Source: Lachnospiraceae bacterium KH1T2 (GTDB taxonomy: Bacteria; Bacillota; Clostridia; Lachnospirales; Lachnospiraceae). Taken from it: a DNA stretch of 64,000 nt. The translations under genes were made by a program, and so were the position numbers. This document shows positions 48,332 through 55,470 of the stretch, piece by piece (position 1 is the stretch's first letter; each line of letters opens with the position of its first letter). The notes under the pieces are model-generated. The model saw only the letters and a program-made list of their open reading frames with translations. It had not been told where the DNA came from and did no database searches. The stretch spans positions 1 to 64,000 of the forward strand of contig FOSY01000015.1 of assembly GCA_900114405.1 (NCBI GenBank), in the 5' to 3' direction.

Positions 48332-51300
48332 GACAGATTTCATATACATTTACCCGCCCCGAGGAATTATGGCCGATCCTTGATTATCTTCAGTTTCAAG
48401 ATTATTTCAGGAATTCGTCAGAAATATTTGTGCATATAGCGCTCGGTATTCAGAAGTTCGAATATGCAGAAAGGATCATTGAGATCTTAAGGGCTGTAGA
48501 ACATCCGATAAAGATATTTGGATTTACTACAACTATGGAGATCTGCAGCGGACATCAACAAAGCAGCAGTATAGTGGCAAGTTTCATCTTTTTGGAAAAG
48601 AGCAGTGTAGAAATAAAGGTATTTGACTGTGAGTATATAAGCGAAAAAGAAGCAGCGAAGGAAGCGAGCGAGTGGATAGATCAGTTCCCGGACGCTGTAC
48701 TTGCAGAACTTGTTCAAAATGAGCTTAATCTCACGAATGCGATGGACTTTAGAAATAATCTGAAGCCGGCAAATAAAGATCTGAAGATTGTTGGATGCTG
48801 TGCTTCTACAACGATGGATGAGCATGGAAAAATATTTGTTTTTTCTGACAGGACGGTAGTTAAGGGAATAATGCTGGCTGTTTTCAGAGGAGAAGATCTG
48901 CATTGCACAACGGCTTATACTCTCGGATGGACTCCGGCAGGAAGAAAGCATACTGTCACCAAAAAGCTTGGAAAAAACTGGATATATGAAATTGACGGAA
49001 GACCAATAAAGGAGCTCTATTATAAATATTTTGGGATAGAAGATGATGAAAAATTCTGCTCAAATGTGATGGAGTTTCCGGTCATTGTAAATCAAAATGG
49101 CGTGGATGTTGCGAGATGCCCGATAAGGGATAATAAGGACGGCGGACTATTTTTTGCAGCAGATGTGAAAGAAGGCGACAGGATATCCTTTTCAGTCGGA
49201 AATACTTCGGAAATTCTGCGTCAGTCAAATGAAAATGCCAAGAAGATAATACTGTTTGAACCACAGGCGATGATAATGAGCATATGTGTGAACAGGCAGT
49301 CGTATCTGGACGCTGAGCAGCAGTTTGAGATAAATTTTTATAAGAAGGCAGGTATTGATATAAGCGGATGCTCGGCATTTGGAGAGTTATATGGAACAGG
49401 TGAGCTGATCTACTATTTTAACAGCGCGCTTGTTGTGATGGCTTTACGGGAAGGACCGATAAAGAATTATGATAAAAGCAGGGAATTGGTAGAGTCTGAT
49501 GAAATGAAATGGCCGGATAAGACAATTCCGCTTTTTGACAGGATAGCGAGATTCATGAGGGTCTCAACTCAGGAATACATGGAACTGCAGGAGAAGGAGC
49601 ATGAAAGAGAGCTTGAACAGATGGTGGAGATCGAGAAAGCTGCTAATGAAGCTAAATCGAGCTTCCTTTCAAATATGTCTCACGAGATCAGAACTCCGAT
49701 AAATGCAGTGCTTGGTATGAACGAAATGATACTTCGTGAGTCGAAAGACAAGCAGATACTTGAGTATGCGCGGAATATCAATAACGCCGGAATAACTTTG
49801 CTGGGGCTGATAAATGATATTCTGGACTTCTCAAAGATCGAGGCCGGAAAGATGGAGATCATCTCGGCAGAGTATTCGGTAAGTTCGATGCTTAATGACC
49901 TGATAGTGATGGTTAATACAAAAGCAAGAGATAAAGGGCTTAACCTCACTGCCAGAGTAGATGAAGAAACGCCGGATATACTCTGCGGCGATGAGATGCG
50001 CATAAGGCAGGTAATATTAAATATCCTGAATAATGCTGTTAAATATACTGAAAAGGGAAATGTAACTCTTACCATGGATTACAAAGACCTTTCGGAAGAT
50101 GAGATAGAGCTTGAATTTCATGTGCTCGACACAGGAATAGGAATCAAGAAAGAGGATATAGACAAGCTTTTTTCACCATTTCAGAGGATTGAGGAAAACA
50201 GGAACCGTACAATCGAAGGAACAGGCCTGGGAATGAGTATAACCAAGAAACTGCTTGAGATGATGGGAAGTCAGCTAGAGGTGAGCAGTGAGTATGGGAA
50301 AGGCTCTGACTTCGGCTTTAGGCTGAGGCAGCAGGTGATAAGACGTGATCCGGTAGGCAACTTTGAAGAAAAGGCAAGGCATAACAGTGCAGCACAAAGG
50401 GCGTTTAGAGAAAGCTTCACTGCGCCGGATGCAAGAGTGCTTGTGGTTGATGACACATCGATGAATATAACGGTGTTTGTAAATCTGCTTAAACGTACTG
50501 AAATTCAGATAGATACGGCAGAGAGTGGACCGGAAGCTATCGCGCTGTCGGCAATGAAGCGCTATGACATTATTTTTATGGATCAAAGGATGCCGAAGAT
50601 GAGCGGAACTGAGGCGATGAAACGCATAAGGTCTGAGAGCAGATGCAGGAATAATCATGGAACCCCGATAATCGTGCTGACGGCTAATGCGGTGACAGGA
50701 ATGAAGGAGCAGTTCCTTAGGGAAGGCTTTGATGACTATATCTCAAAGCCGGTAGACCCGCAGATGCTTGAGGCAATGATCCAGAAATATCTGCCGAAGG
50801 AATTGGTCAAGAAGATAGAAGTTTCTTACGAGGAAGAAGAGGAAGTACTGATAATACCGGAACTTCCGCCGGAGATTCAGCGGATCGAGGATATTAATGT
50901 ACGTTCCGGTCTGACATATTGCGGAGGCGAGGAAACTTATATAAGGGTGCTTAAGGAATTTGCTGCAGGTGCGCAGACAAATATTGAAAACCTTGAAAGA
51001 TTTATAGAAGAGGGCGATTACAGAAATTACACGATCAAGGTACATGCTCTTAAGAGTGCGGCAAGACTTGCTGGAGCTATGAAAATTTCTTCACTTGCAG
51101 AGCAGCTTGAAGCTAGTGGAGATAGTGGCGATTATGAAAATATTCAAAGACAGAATCCTTGGCTTATGAAGCAGTATGCGGCGGTAGCGTATAGACTTAG
51201 AGAATTGTTTGAGGAGTTCGCAAATTCAGACAAAAGGGAGCTTATCGATATGGAAAGTCTTAGGGAAGCGTATGAGGGAATCTCCGAATGTATGGAGGCC

Positions 51301-51444
51301 TTTGACTTTGACAGTGCAGACAGTATATTGAAGTCTCTTAAGAAATATGCAATTCCGGATGAAGAGAAGGAAAGATTTTCTAAGCTGGAGCTGCTTATGG
51401 CATCGGTTGAACGCGATGGGATAATTGAGCTGCTTAAGCAGTGA
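48328..51444 (+). CDS. FIST-domain hybrid histidine kinase 2
   Basis: A 1038-residue paralogue of the preceding kinase with the same domain order: FIST_N, FIST_C, HisKA (His452 in 'NMSHEIRTPINAVLGMNE'), HATPase ('DTGIGIKKEDIDKLFSPFQR', 'GTGLGMSITKKLL'), receiver (Asp752 in 'IIFMDQRMPKMSG') and HPt (His906 in 'KVHALKSAARLAGA'). The kinase cores are highly alike, whereas the FIST sensors are much more diverged, so the two may sense different ligands. Catalytic residues look intact. Start and stop overlap both neighbours, giving a coupled three-gene operon. Confidence 0.92.
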   Translation: MRQISYTFTRPEELWPILDYLQFQDYFRNSSEIFVHIALGIQKFEYAERIIEILRAVEHPIKIFGFTTTMEICSGHQQSSSIVASFIFLEKSSVEIKVFDCEYISEKEAAKEASEWIDQFPDAVLAELVQNELNLTNAMDFRNNLKPANKDLKIVGCCASTTMDEHGKIFVFSDRTVVKGIMLAVFRGEDLHCTTAYTLGWTPAGRKHTVTKKLGKNWIYEIDGRPIKELYYKYFGIEDDEKFCSNVMEFPVIVNQNGVDVARCPIRDNKDGGLFFAADVKEGDRISFSVGNTSEILRQSNENAKKIILFEPQAMIMSICVNRQSYLDAEQQFEINFYKKAGIDISGCSAFGELYGTGELIYYFNSALVVMALREGPIKNYDKSRELVESDEMKWPDKTIPLFDRIARFMRVSTQEYMELQEKEHERELEQMVEIEKAANEAKSSFLSNMSHEIRTPINAVLGMNEMILRESKDKQILEYARNINNAGITLLGLINDILDFSKIEAGKMEIISAEYSVSSMLNDLIVMVNTKARDKGLNLTARVDEETPDILCGDEMRIRQVILNILNNAVKYTEKGNVTLTMDYKDLSEDEIELEFHVLDTGIGIKKEDIDKLFSPFQRIEENRNRTIEGTGLGMSITKKLLEMMGSQLEVSSEYGKGSDFGFRLRQQVIRRDPVGNFEEKARHNSAAQRAFRESFTAPDARVLVVDDTSMNITVFVNLLKRTEIQIDTAESGPEAIALSAMKRYDIIFMDQRMPKMSGTEAMKRIRSESRCRNNHGTPIIVLTANAVTGMKEQFLREGFDDYISKPVDPQMLEAMIQKYLPKELVKKIEVSYEEEEEVLIIPELPPEIQRIEDINVRSGLTYCGGEETYIRVLKEFAAGAQTNIENLERFIEEGDYRNYTIKVHALKSAARLAGAMKISSLAEQLEASGDSGDYENIQRQNPWLMKQYAAVAYRLRELFEEFANSDKRELIDMESLREAYEGISECMEAFDFDSADSILKSLKKYAIPDEEKERFSKLELLMASVERDGIIELLKQ

Positions 51445-51455
51445 AGGGGGATAAG

Positions 51456-52217
51456 ATGGATAATAATGTGATTGTTATTAGTAAGGGTCTGACATTCATG
51501 GTTAATACGATATTTGAAAAGCTTAAGGAATCAGGCTATGAACCGATAGATGCGAGACCGGCGGTGGAGGACCTTAAGGAAAAGCTGGAAATGTCGGATC
51601 TTATAGTGGTATATCTGGGAGATTTTATATCGGAATCCGGCGAGGCTTTTATCTACCTTAGGGATGTCTGCCTTGAGAGTGAAAAATTTTTGTACCTCAT
51701 AGGCTCTAAAGAAGAACTCAAAGAAGTGAAGAAGCTGCTGGCAGCGGATGTCGTGAGCTGTGAGTTTGAGAGACCTATCAACGTTAAGGATCTTATCAAC
51801 ACCATGGGAGAGACAAGGGACGAGAGTGTAAGGAAAAAGTCTATACTCGTGGTGGATGATGATGGAATGTTCCTTAGGTCTGTTCATGACTGGCTTTCGG
51901 ACAAGTACAGAGTTACTATGGTTAATTCGGGGATGAATGCGATAACCTATCTGGCGAAGCATACACCGGATCTGATACTGCTTGACTATGAAATGCCGAT
52001 AGCTAGCGGTCCTAAGGTGCTTGAGATGATACGCTCTGAAACTTCGACTAGTGACACCCCTGTAATGTTCCTTACGGGAAAAGGTGATAAGGAAAGTGTT
52101 ATGAAAGTTCTAGCACTTAAGCCGAATGGATATCTCTTAAAGACAATGAAGCCGATGGAGATCCATCAGGCAGTAGATGATTTCTTCAGAGCAAATAAGT
52201 ATAAAAAGATGGAATGA
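51456..52217 (+). CDS. two-receiver response regulator without output domain
   Basis: A 253-residue protein. The first 120 residues look like a degenerate receiver ('VIVISKGLTFMVNTIFEKLKESGYE', 'DLIVVYLGDF') lacking a clear acidic pocket. The second half is a canonical receiver: 'SILVVDDDGMFLRS', phospho-acceptor Asp177 in 'DLILLDYEMP', 'TGKGD' and Lys in 'YLLKTMKP'. No DNA-binding or enzymatic output follows. It is the likely target of the HPt domains of the two upstream kinases. The ATG at 51456 with AAGGGGG before it is preferred over a GTG at 51441. Confidence 0.88.
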   Translation: MDNNVIVISKGLTFMVNTIFEKLKESGYEPIDARPAVEDLKEKLEMSDLIVVYLGDFISESGEAFIYLRDVCLESEKFLYLIGSKEELKEVKKLLAADVVSCEFERPINVKDLINTMGETRDESVRKKSILVVDDDGMFLRSVHDWLSDKYRVTMVNSGMNAITYLAKHTPDLILLDYEMPIASGPKVLEMIRSETSTSDTPVMFLTGKGDKESVMKVLALKPNGYLLKTMKPMEIHQAVDDFFRANKYKKME

Positions 52218-52222
52218 TGTTT

Positions 52223-52269
52223 AAGGCGCACTGACCTGTGTGAAATAGGCGGTGTGCCTTAATTTTTTT
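52223..52269 (+). terminator. terminator of the FIST operon
   Basis: AAGGCGCAC and GTGTGCCTT form a 9-bp stem with one wobble, followed by AATTTTTTT. Confidence 0.88.
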
Positions 52270-52360
52270 CAAATAATATGTGAATCTGTGCATAAATACG
52301 CTCTTTTGTGGTAAAGTAATAAAATAGTAATGAATGAAAGGTACCGTAAAAAGAGGAATT

Positions 52361-53509
52361 ATGCAGGGATATTTTGAGGGAGAAACATCAGGGGATAATC
52401 GTAGACGCAGAAGGGAACTTAGAAGAAGGAGAAAAAGAAGACGGGCAATTAAGATAATACTTACGCGGTGGGTTCCGTTTTTGGTTGTATGTGTAGTTGT
52501 CGTAGTAATGCTTGTATCGGGAGTAAAAGCAGTAGCTAAGGCACTTTCAGGGGACAAAGAAGCACAAGTGAAGGAAGAGGCTGCAACAGTTCAGGAAAAT
52601 GAGACTGTTTCGCTTGATGATATAGTATCAGAAAATACAATATCGGAGGACGCGGTATCAGAAAATATTGCAGAGCCGGAGCCGCTGAAAAAACTGGAGG
52701 CGGTAGATGATGGAACGGCGGGAGCAGTTCCGGGAGATGTAGTAAGTGAACATGCTGTACTTATATCTCTTTCAGAAAATAAGGTGATAGCCGGAAGAGA
52801 TTACAATTCTGTGATCAATCCGGCTTCTATGACTAAGGTTCTTACGGTTTTGGTCGCTGCCGAAAAGATGCAGGAAAATGGTGATGACCTTGATACTCAA
52901 TTTACCATGACTGAGGAGATAGAGAACTTTAGCTATGTCCATGAATGCAGTAATGTAGGCTTTTCAGTAGGCGAGGTCATCACGATGAGAGACCTTTTTT
53001 ATGGAACAATACTTCCGTCTGGCGGAGATGCTGCATATGGACTTGCAACTTATGCCGGAGGCTCTATGGATGGATTCGCAGAGCTGATGAATGAGAAGCT
53101 TAGGGAGATAGGATGCTCTGAGAATGCGCATTTTACCAATAGCATCGGACTTTATGATGAAAATCATCACTGCACGACGATGGATATGGCGAAGATAATG
53201 TACTGTGCGATGCAGAATGATCTCTGCCGTGAGGTGCTTTCCGCACATAAATATACGACATCAAAGACGCCTGAACATCCGGATGGAATCGAGGTTTCTA
53301 ATTGGTTTTTGCGAAGAATCGAAGATAAGGATACAAATGGAATCGTAGTCGCAGCGAAGACAGGTTTTGTGGTACAGTCAAAGAACTGCGCAGTGAGCTA
53401 TGCTGAGGATAATTACGGAAATCCGTATATCTGTGTAACCGGCGGTTCTTCAAGTTCGTGGAGATGTATATACGACCACGTGTCGATATATAAGAAGTAT
53501 TTAGCTTAA
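52361..53509 (+). CDS. D-alanyl-D-alanine carboxypeptidase-like serine peptidase
   Basis: A 382-residue penicillin-binding-protein-type enzyme that trims peptidoglycan stem peptides. A very basic N-terminus (RRRRR...KRRRR) precedes one membrane anchor ('WVPFLVVCVVVVVMLVSG'), then an acidic linker. The catalytic SxxK is 'PASMTKVLTV', the KTG is 'AAKTGFVV'. The second motif reads SGG in 'LPSGGDAAYGLA' rather than the standard SxN. The start at 52361 is chosen because AGAGGA lies just before it; an upstream in-frame ATG lacks a ribosome binding site. Confidence 0.88.
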   Translation: MQGYFEGETSGDNRRRRRELRRRRKRRRAIKIILTRWVPFLVVCVVVVVMLVSGVKAVAKALSGDKEAQVKEEAATVQENETVSLDDIVSENTISEDAVSENIAEPEPLKKLEAVDDGTAGAVPGDVVSEHAVLISLSENKVIAGRDYNSVINPASMTKVLTVLVAAEKMQENGDDLDTQFTMTEEIENFSYVHECSNVGFSVGEVITMRDLFYGTILPSGGDAAYGLATYAGGSMDGFAELMNEKLREIGCSENAHFTNSIGLYDENHHCTTMDMAKIMYCAMQNDLCREVLSAHKYTTSKTPEHPDGIEVSNWFLRRIEDKDTNGIVVAAKTGFVVQSKNCAVSYAEDNYGNPYICVTGGSSSSWRCIYDHVSIYKKYLA

Positions 53510-53573
53510 TAAGTAACAGGAAAATGACCTTTTCAAAACCTATAGATTTTTGCAGCAAAGCTTCAAAAATCCC

Positions 53574-53627
53574 GCAAACAAGCCATTTAAATGCAGCTGC
53601 GCTGCGGGCTTGTTTGCCGCTTGTTTT
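53574..53627 (+). terminator. terminator after the carboxypeptidase
   Basis: GCAAACAAGCC (53574-53584) and GGCTTGTTTGC (53607-53617) form a perfect 11-bp stem, with an inner GCAGC/GCTGC hairpin, followed by a T-run. Confidence 0.8.
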
Positions 53628-53670
53628 TTGCTTTCAGACGGAACCCGCAGTAAATGCGTGTTCCTGTAAT

Positions 53671-53832
53671 TTACGTACAAGAATTCATACCATGCGAAGT
53701 CTTCTGGATGAGCTTGATGTTATTGAATGTTTCGAAGTTCCTGGAAATGCATTGGCTGTAGGGGAAGTACTAAAGAAGCAGGAAGAACTATATAAGAGCC
53801 TTGGCGTTGAACCGCTTCCGGCAAAGGAATAG
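53671..53832 (+). pseudogene. C-terminal remnant of an IS1634-type transposase
   Basis: The last 53 codons of an open frame read 'RIHTMRSLLDELDVIECF...GEVLKKQEELYKSLGVEPLP'. This closely resembles the C-terminal end of IS1634-family transposases (xELDVIExFxxPGxxxxxGEITKKQxELYExLGVxPP), as I recall it. The catalytic body is absent, and upstream codons do not look like transposase. It is therefore a decayed insertion sequence fragment next to the broken toxin locus. Confidence 0.6.
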
Positions 53833-53880
53833 TCATGTAACGCGGGAATTTGGGATTAAAGTTGTATGATAATAATTCCG

Positions 53881-53909
53881 TTGAATCCTTGTGTGGAAAA
53901 TGTTATATT
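53881..53909 (+). promoter_or_regulatory. promoter of the candidate antitoxin RNA
   Basis: TTGAAT (53881-53886), 17 bases, TATATT (53904-53909). Transcription would start near 53916. Confidence 0.65.
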
Positions 53910-53917
53910 GAATATAG

Positions 53918-53944
53918 AAAAAGCACCCACTCCAAAGTGGATGC
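53918..53944 (-). terminator. terminator of the toxin transcript
   Basis: On the minus strand GCATCCACT pairs with AGTGGGTGC (one G-U) around TTGG, followed by TTTTT. It overlaps the 5' end of the antitoxin RNA. Confidence 0.75.
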
Positions 53945-53977
53945 CTCGTAGAGTCTTTAGCTCACATAATGTGAGCC

Positions 53978-54013
53978 GCCTCTCCCGTTTGCAGACAGGA
54001 GAGGCATTTTTTA
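53978..54013 (+). terminator. terminator of the antitoxin RNA
   Basis: GCCTCTCC (53978-53985) pairs perfectly with GGAGAGGC (53998-54005), followed by ATTTTTT. It overlaps the stop codon of the toxin gene on the other strand. Confidence 0.85.
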
Positions 54014-54238
54014 TTTACGTTTGTCGTTTCTCTTGTCGAGAAAGCTCAGTAACGTAATTAACAAACTACAGCTTGAAATCAGCAACGCCAGGATTCCTAG
54101 TATAACTGTTTTTAATAACCTGGACTAAACACTAACGATGCAAACTCTCATTAGCAAAGAATTTACATCGTTAGTATAAGTCCAGCTAATTAAAAACAGC
54201 AATACTAGCATTACCATCATTATTTCGTAATCTGTCAT
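54011..54238 (-). pseudogene. small hydrophobic type I toxin (TxpA/BsrG-like), split by element A copy 3
   Basis: From the ATG at 54238 the frame reads MTDYEIMMVML, then enters element A and stops at 54125 with an unrelated tail. After the element the same frame resumes as GILALLISSCSLLITLLSF followed by LDKRNDKRK and TAA at 54011-54013. Removing 108 bp (leaving one CTAG) joins them into a 39-residue protein: short polar start, one membrane helix, basic tail. That is the pattern of the Hol_Tox/TxpA/BsrG toxin family. GGGAGGTGA lies five bases before the ATG. The reading frame is restored only if one CTAG is counted as the target. Confidence 0.75.
54097..54208 (-). repeat. palindromic CTAG-bounded element A, copy 3 (112 bp), inserted in a toxin gene
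   Basis: In minus orientation it begins CTAGTATTGCTGTTTTTAAT and ends ATTAAAAACAGTTATACTAG. It is nearly identical to copy 1; the difference I noted is in the apical loop (CTAATGAG here, CTGATGAG there). The host toxin gene is intact when 108 bp are removed, so this copy is an insertion, with CTAG at each end as a duplicated or shared target. No protein is encoded within it. Confidence 0.88.
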
Positions 54239-54720
54239 TTGCGTCACCTCCCTTCCTGATCTTGTGTCAGTAGAGAGGCAGCCACCCTGTCATGGATACT
54301 TTTCCCGCGTTTACACGCGATTATTAGCTTATCATTTGATCATTGCTTTTTCAAGTGATCATTCTGCAAGATCTTTATAGAAATATTCATCTCTACCCAT
54401 ATTTGAAGATATCATTTATACACCCTAATATATCTCCTTGGATATGACACTTTCTTAAATAGTATTCAGCATTTCAATACACTTTTTATAATTATATTTT
54501 TATATAACTGATTTTCATACTTATCGCAAAATTCTTCGTAGTATAACCGCCTATTATTATATACTGTAATTTAATTATATACTATGTATTTTTTTGTCTG
54601 TGAGTCTAAAGAATAAATTAAGCACAAGTGCATTTATTACTAAAAAATTGTACTAAATTTATTCTGCGATACATTATCTTGTACTTTCTAAATTTATCAA
54701 CACATTTTTAAAGAATCTGG
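54239..54720. other. leader of the toxin gene and AT-rich spacer before the feo operon
   Basis: Positions 54239-54330 hold the toxin ribosome binding site and 5' leader, with a CGCG/CGCG hairpin near 54307-54320 and a GCCTCTC motif (minus strand, about 54270-54290) echoing the terminator stem. A candidate TTGAAA -35 lies near 54350 on the minus strand. The rest to 54720 is AT-rich with no gene or recognised RNA. Confidence 0.4.
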
Positions 54721-54749
54721 TTGACAATGATTCTCAAAAAGTTCATAAT
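54721..54749 (+). promoter_or_regulatory. feo operon promoter
   Basis: TTGACA (54721-54726), 17 bases, CATAAT (54744-54749). The -35 region is overlapped by a Fur-like box. Confidence 0.75.
54722..54736. promoter_or_regulatory. Fur-type box 1
   Basis: TGACAATGATTCTCA matches the 7-1-7 Fur consensus TGATAATGATTATCA at 13 of 15 positions. It covers the -35, so a bound Fur would block transcription when iron is plentiful. Confidence 0.7.
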
Positions 54750-54767
54750 AAACACGCTTAAGGAATT

Positions 54768-54782
54768 TGATAATGGTTTTCA
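54768..54782. promoter_or_regulatory. Fur-type box 2
   Basis: TGATAATGGTTTTCA matches the same consensus at 13 of 15 positions, 46 bases downstream of box 1, just after the transcription start. Confidence 0.65.
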
Positions 54783-54882
54783 ATTTGCTCTATAAACCAT
54801 AGGATACAACGTTTTACATCGAAGTGACAGATTCATATAGTGTATGAAAATGTCTTCTAAATTATTTTTGAAAGGAGATTGC

Positions 54883-55095
54883 ATGATGCCGTTAACGATG
54901 GCTAACCCTGGCGAGACACTTACTGTAGCGAAAGTCGGTGGATTGGATGATACAAAAAGATTTCTAAGTAATCTTGGCTTCACGGAAGGTGCTGAAGTGA
55001 AGGTCATTTCAAAAATAGGCGGAAATCTGATAGTTAACATCAGAGATTCGAGAGTAGCACTTGATAATGCTATGGCGAAGAAAATTATGGTATAA
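54883..55095 (+). CDS. feoA: FeoA-domain protein 1
   Basis: A 70-residue SH3-like FeoA protein ('NPGETLTVAKVGGLDDTKRFLSNLGFTEGAEVKVISKIGGNLIVNIRDSRVAL'-type pattern, recognised by the GxxxxVxxxxG and LGF/GMxxGxxV motifs). FeoA assists ferrous iron import by FeoB. The start at 54883 has AAAGGAG seven bases upstream. It is first in the operon, behind two Fur boxes. Confidence 0.92.
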   Translation: MMPLTMANPGETLTVAKVGGLDDTKRFLSNLGFTEGAEVKVISKIGGNLIVNIRDSRVALDNAMAKKIMV

Positions 55096-55168
55096 GCAGG
55101 ATATTAAGGAGTCCTGTGTGATATAGAGGTGCGCTTGCGTAAATGCAGCACGAGAAAGGAAAGGGAAA

Positions 55169-55390
55169 ATGCGTACATTAAAAGATGTAAAAGTCGGCGA
55201 GACAGTGAAGGTAAGAGGCATTATCGGTGACGGCGCTCTTAAGAGACGTGTCATGGACATGGGTATTACAAAGAATGCTCAGGTTTTCGTAAGAAAGGTT
55301 GCACCGCTCGGAGATCCTGTTGAGATCACTATTCGCGGATATGAGCTCTCTCTTAGAAAAGCAGATGCTGAAATAGTAGAAGTAGAGTAA
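55169..55390 (+). CDS. feoA: FeoA-domain protein 2
   Basis: A 73-residue second FeoA: 'VGETVKVRGIIGDGALKRRVMDMGITKNAQ' and 'PVEITIRGYELSLRKADAEIVEV'. It is closer to the FeoA consensus (DMG...EITIRGYELSLR) than the first. Two FeoA proteins before FeoB are common in Clostridia and may form a complex with it. AAAGGGAAA precedes the ATG. Confidence 0.94.
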   Translation: MRTLKDVKVGETVKVRGIIGDGALKRRVMDMGITKNAQVFVRKVAPLGDPVEITIRGYELSLRKADAEIVEVE

Positions 55391-55399
55391 GTAAAAGCA

Positions 55400-55429
55400 G
55401 CAGATGATTATAAGCCATCTGCATTTTTT
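55400..55429 (+). terminator. attenuator between feoA2 and feoB
   Basis: GCAGATG (55400-55406) and CATCTGC (55416-55422) form a 7-bp stem followed by ATTTTTT. It would reduce feoB relative to feoA. Confidence 0.65.
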
Positions 55430-55470
55430 AAGTACAAAAGTTAGCTTTATCTAACATTATGGAGGAAAAA

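Larger units (their letters stand above)
53916..54013 (+). ncRNA. candidate type I antitoxin RNA (antisense)
   Basis: About 98 bases, from the promoter at 53881-53909 to an intrinsic terminator (GCCTCTCC/GGAGAGGC at 53978-54005, then Ts). It folds into three hairpins: GCACCCACT/AGTGGATGC at the 5' end, CTCACAT/ATGTGAG at 53961-53975, and the terminator. It is antisense to the 3' end of the broken toxin transcript, the 3'-3' overlap seen in txpA/ratA and bsrG/SR4. It appears intact although the toxin is not. Confidence 0.6.

Noticed and set aside
50275-50658. 127-residue minus-strand frame within the second FIST kinase
   Set aside because: Antisense shadow of a clear receiver-domain coding sequence.
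53524-53670. N-terminal part of the open frame preceding the transposase fragment
   Set aside because: It crosses the carboxypeptidase terminator and shows no transposase similarity; only the last 53 codons look real.
54122-54238. The 37-residue peptide encoded by the interrupted toxin frame as a functional toxin
   Set aside because: After residue 11 it is encoded by the inserted palindrome and loses the membrane helix and basic tail.
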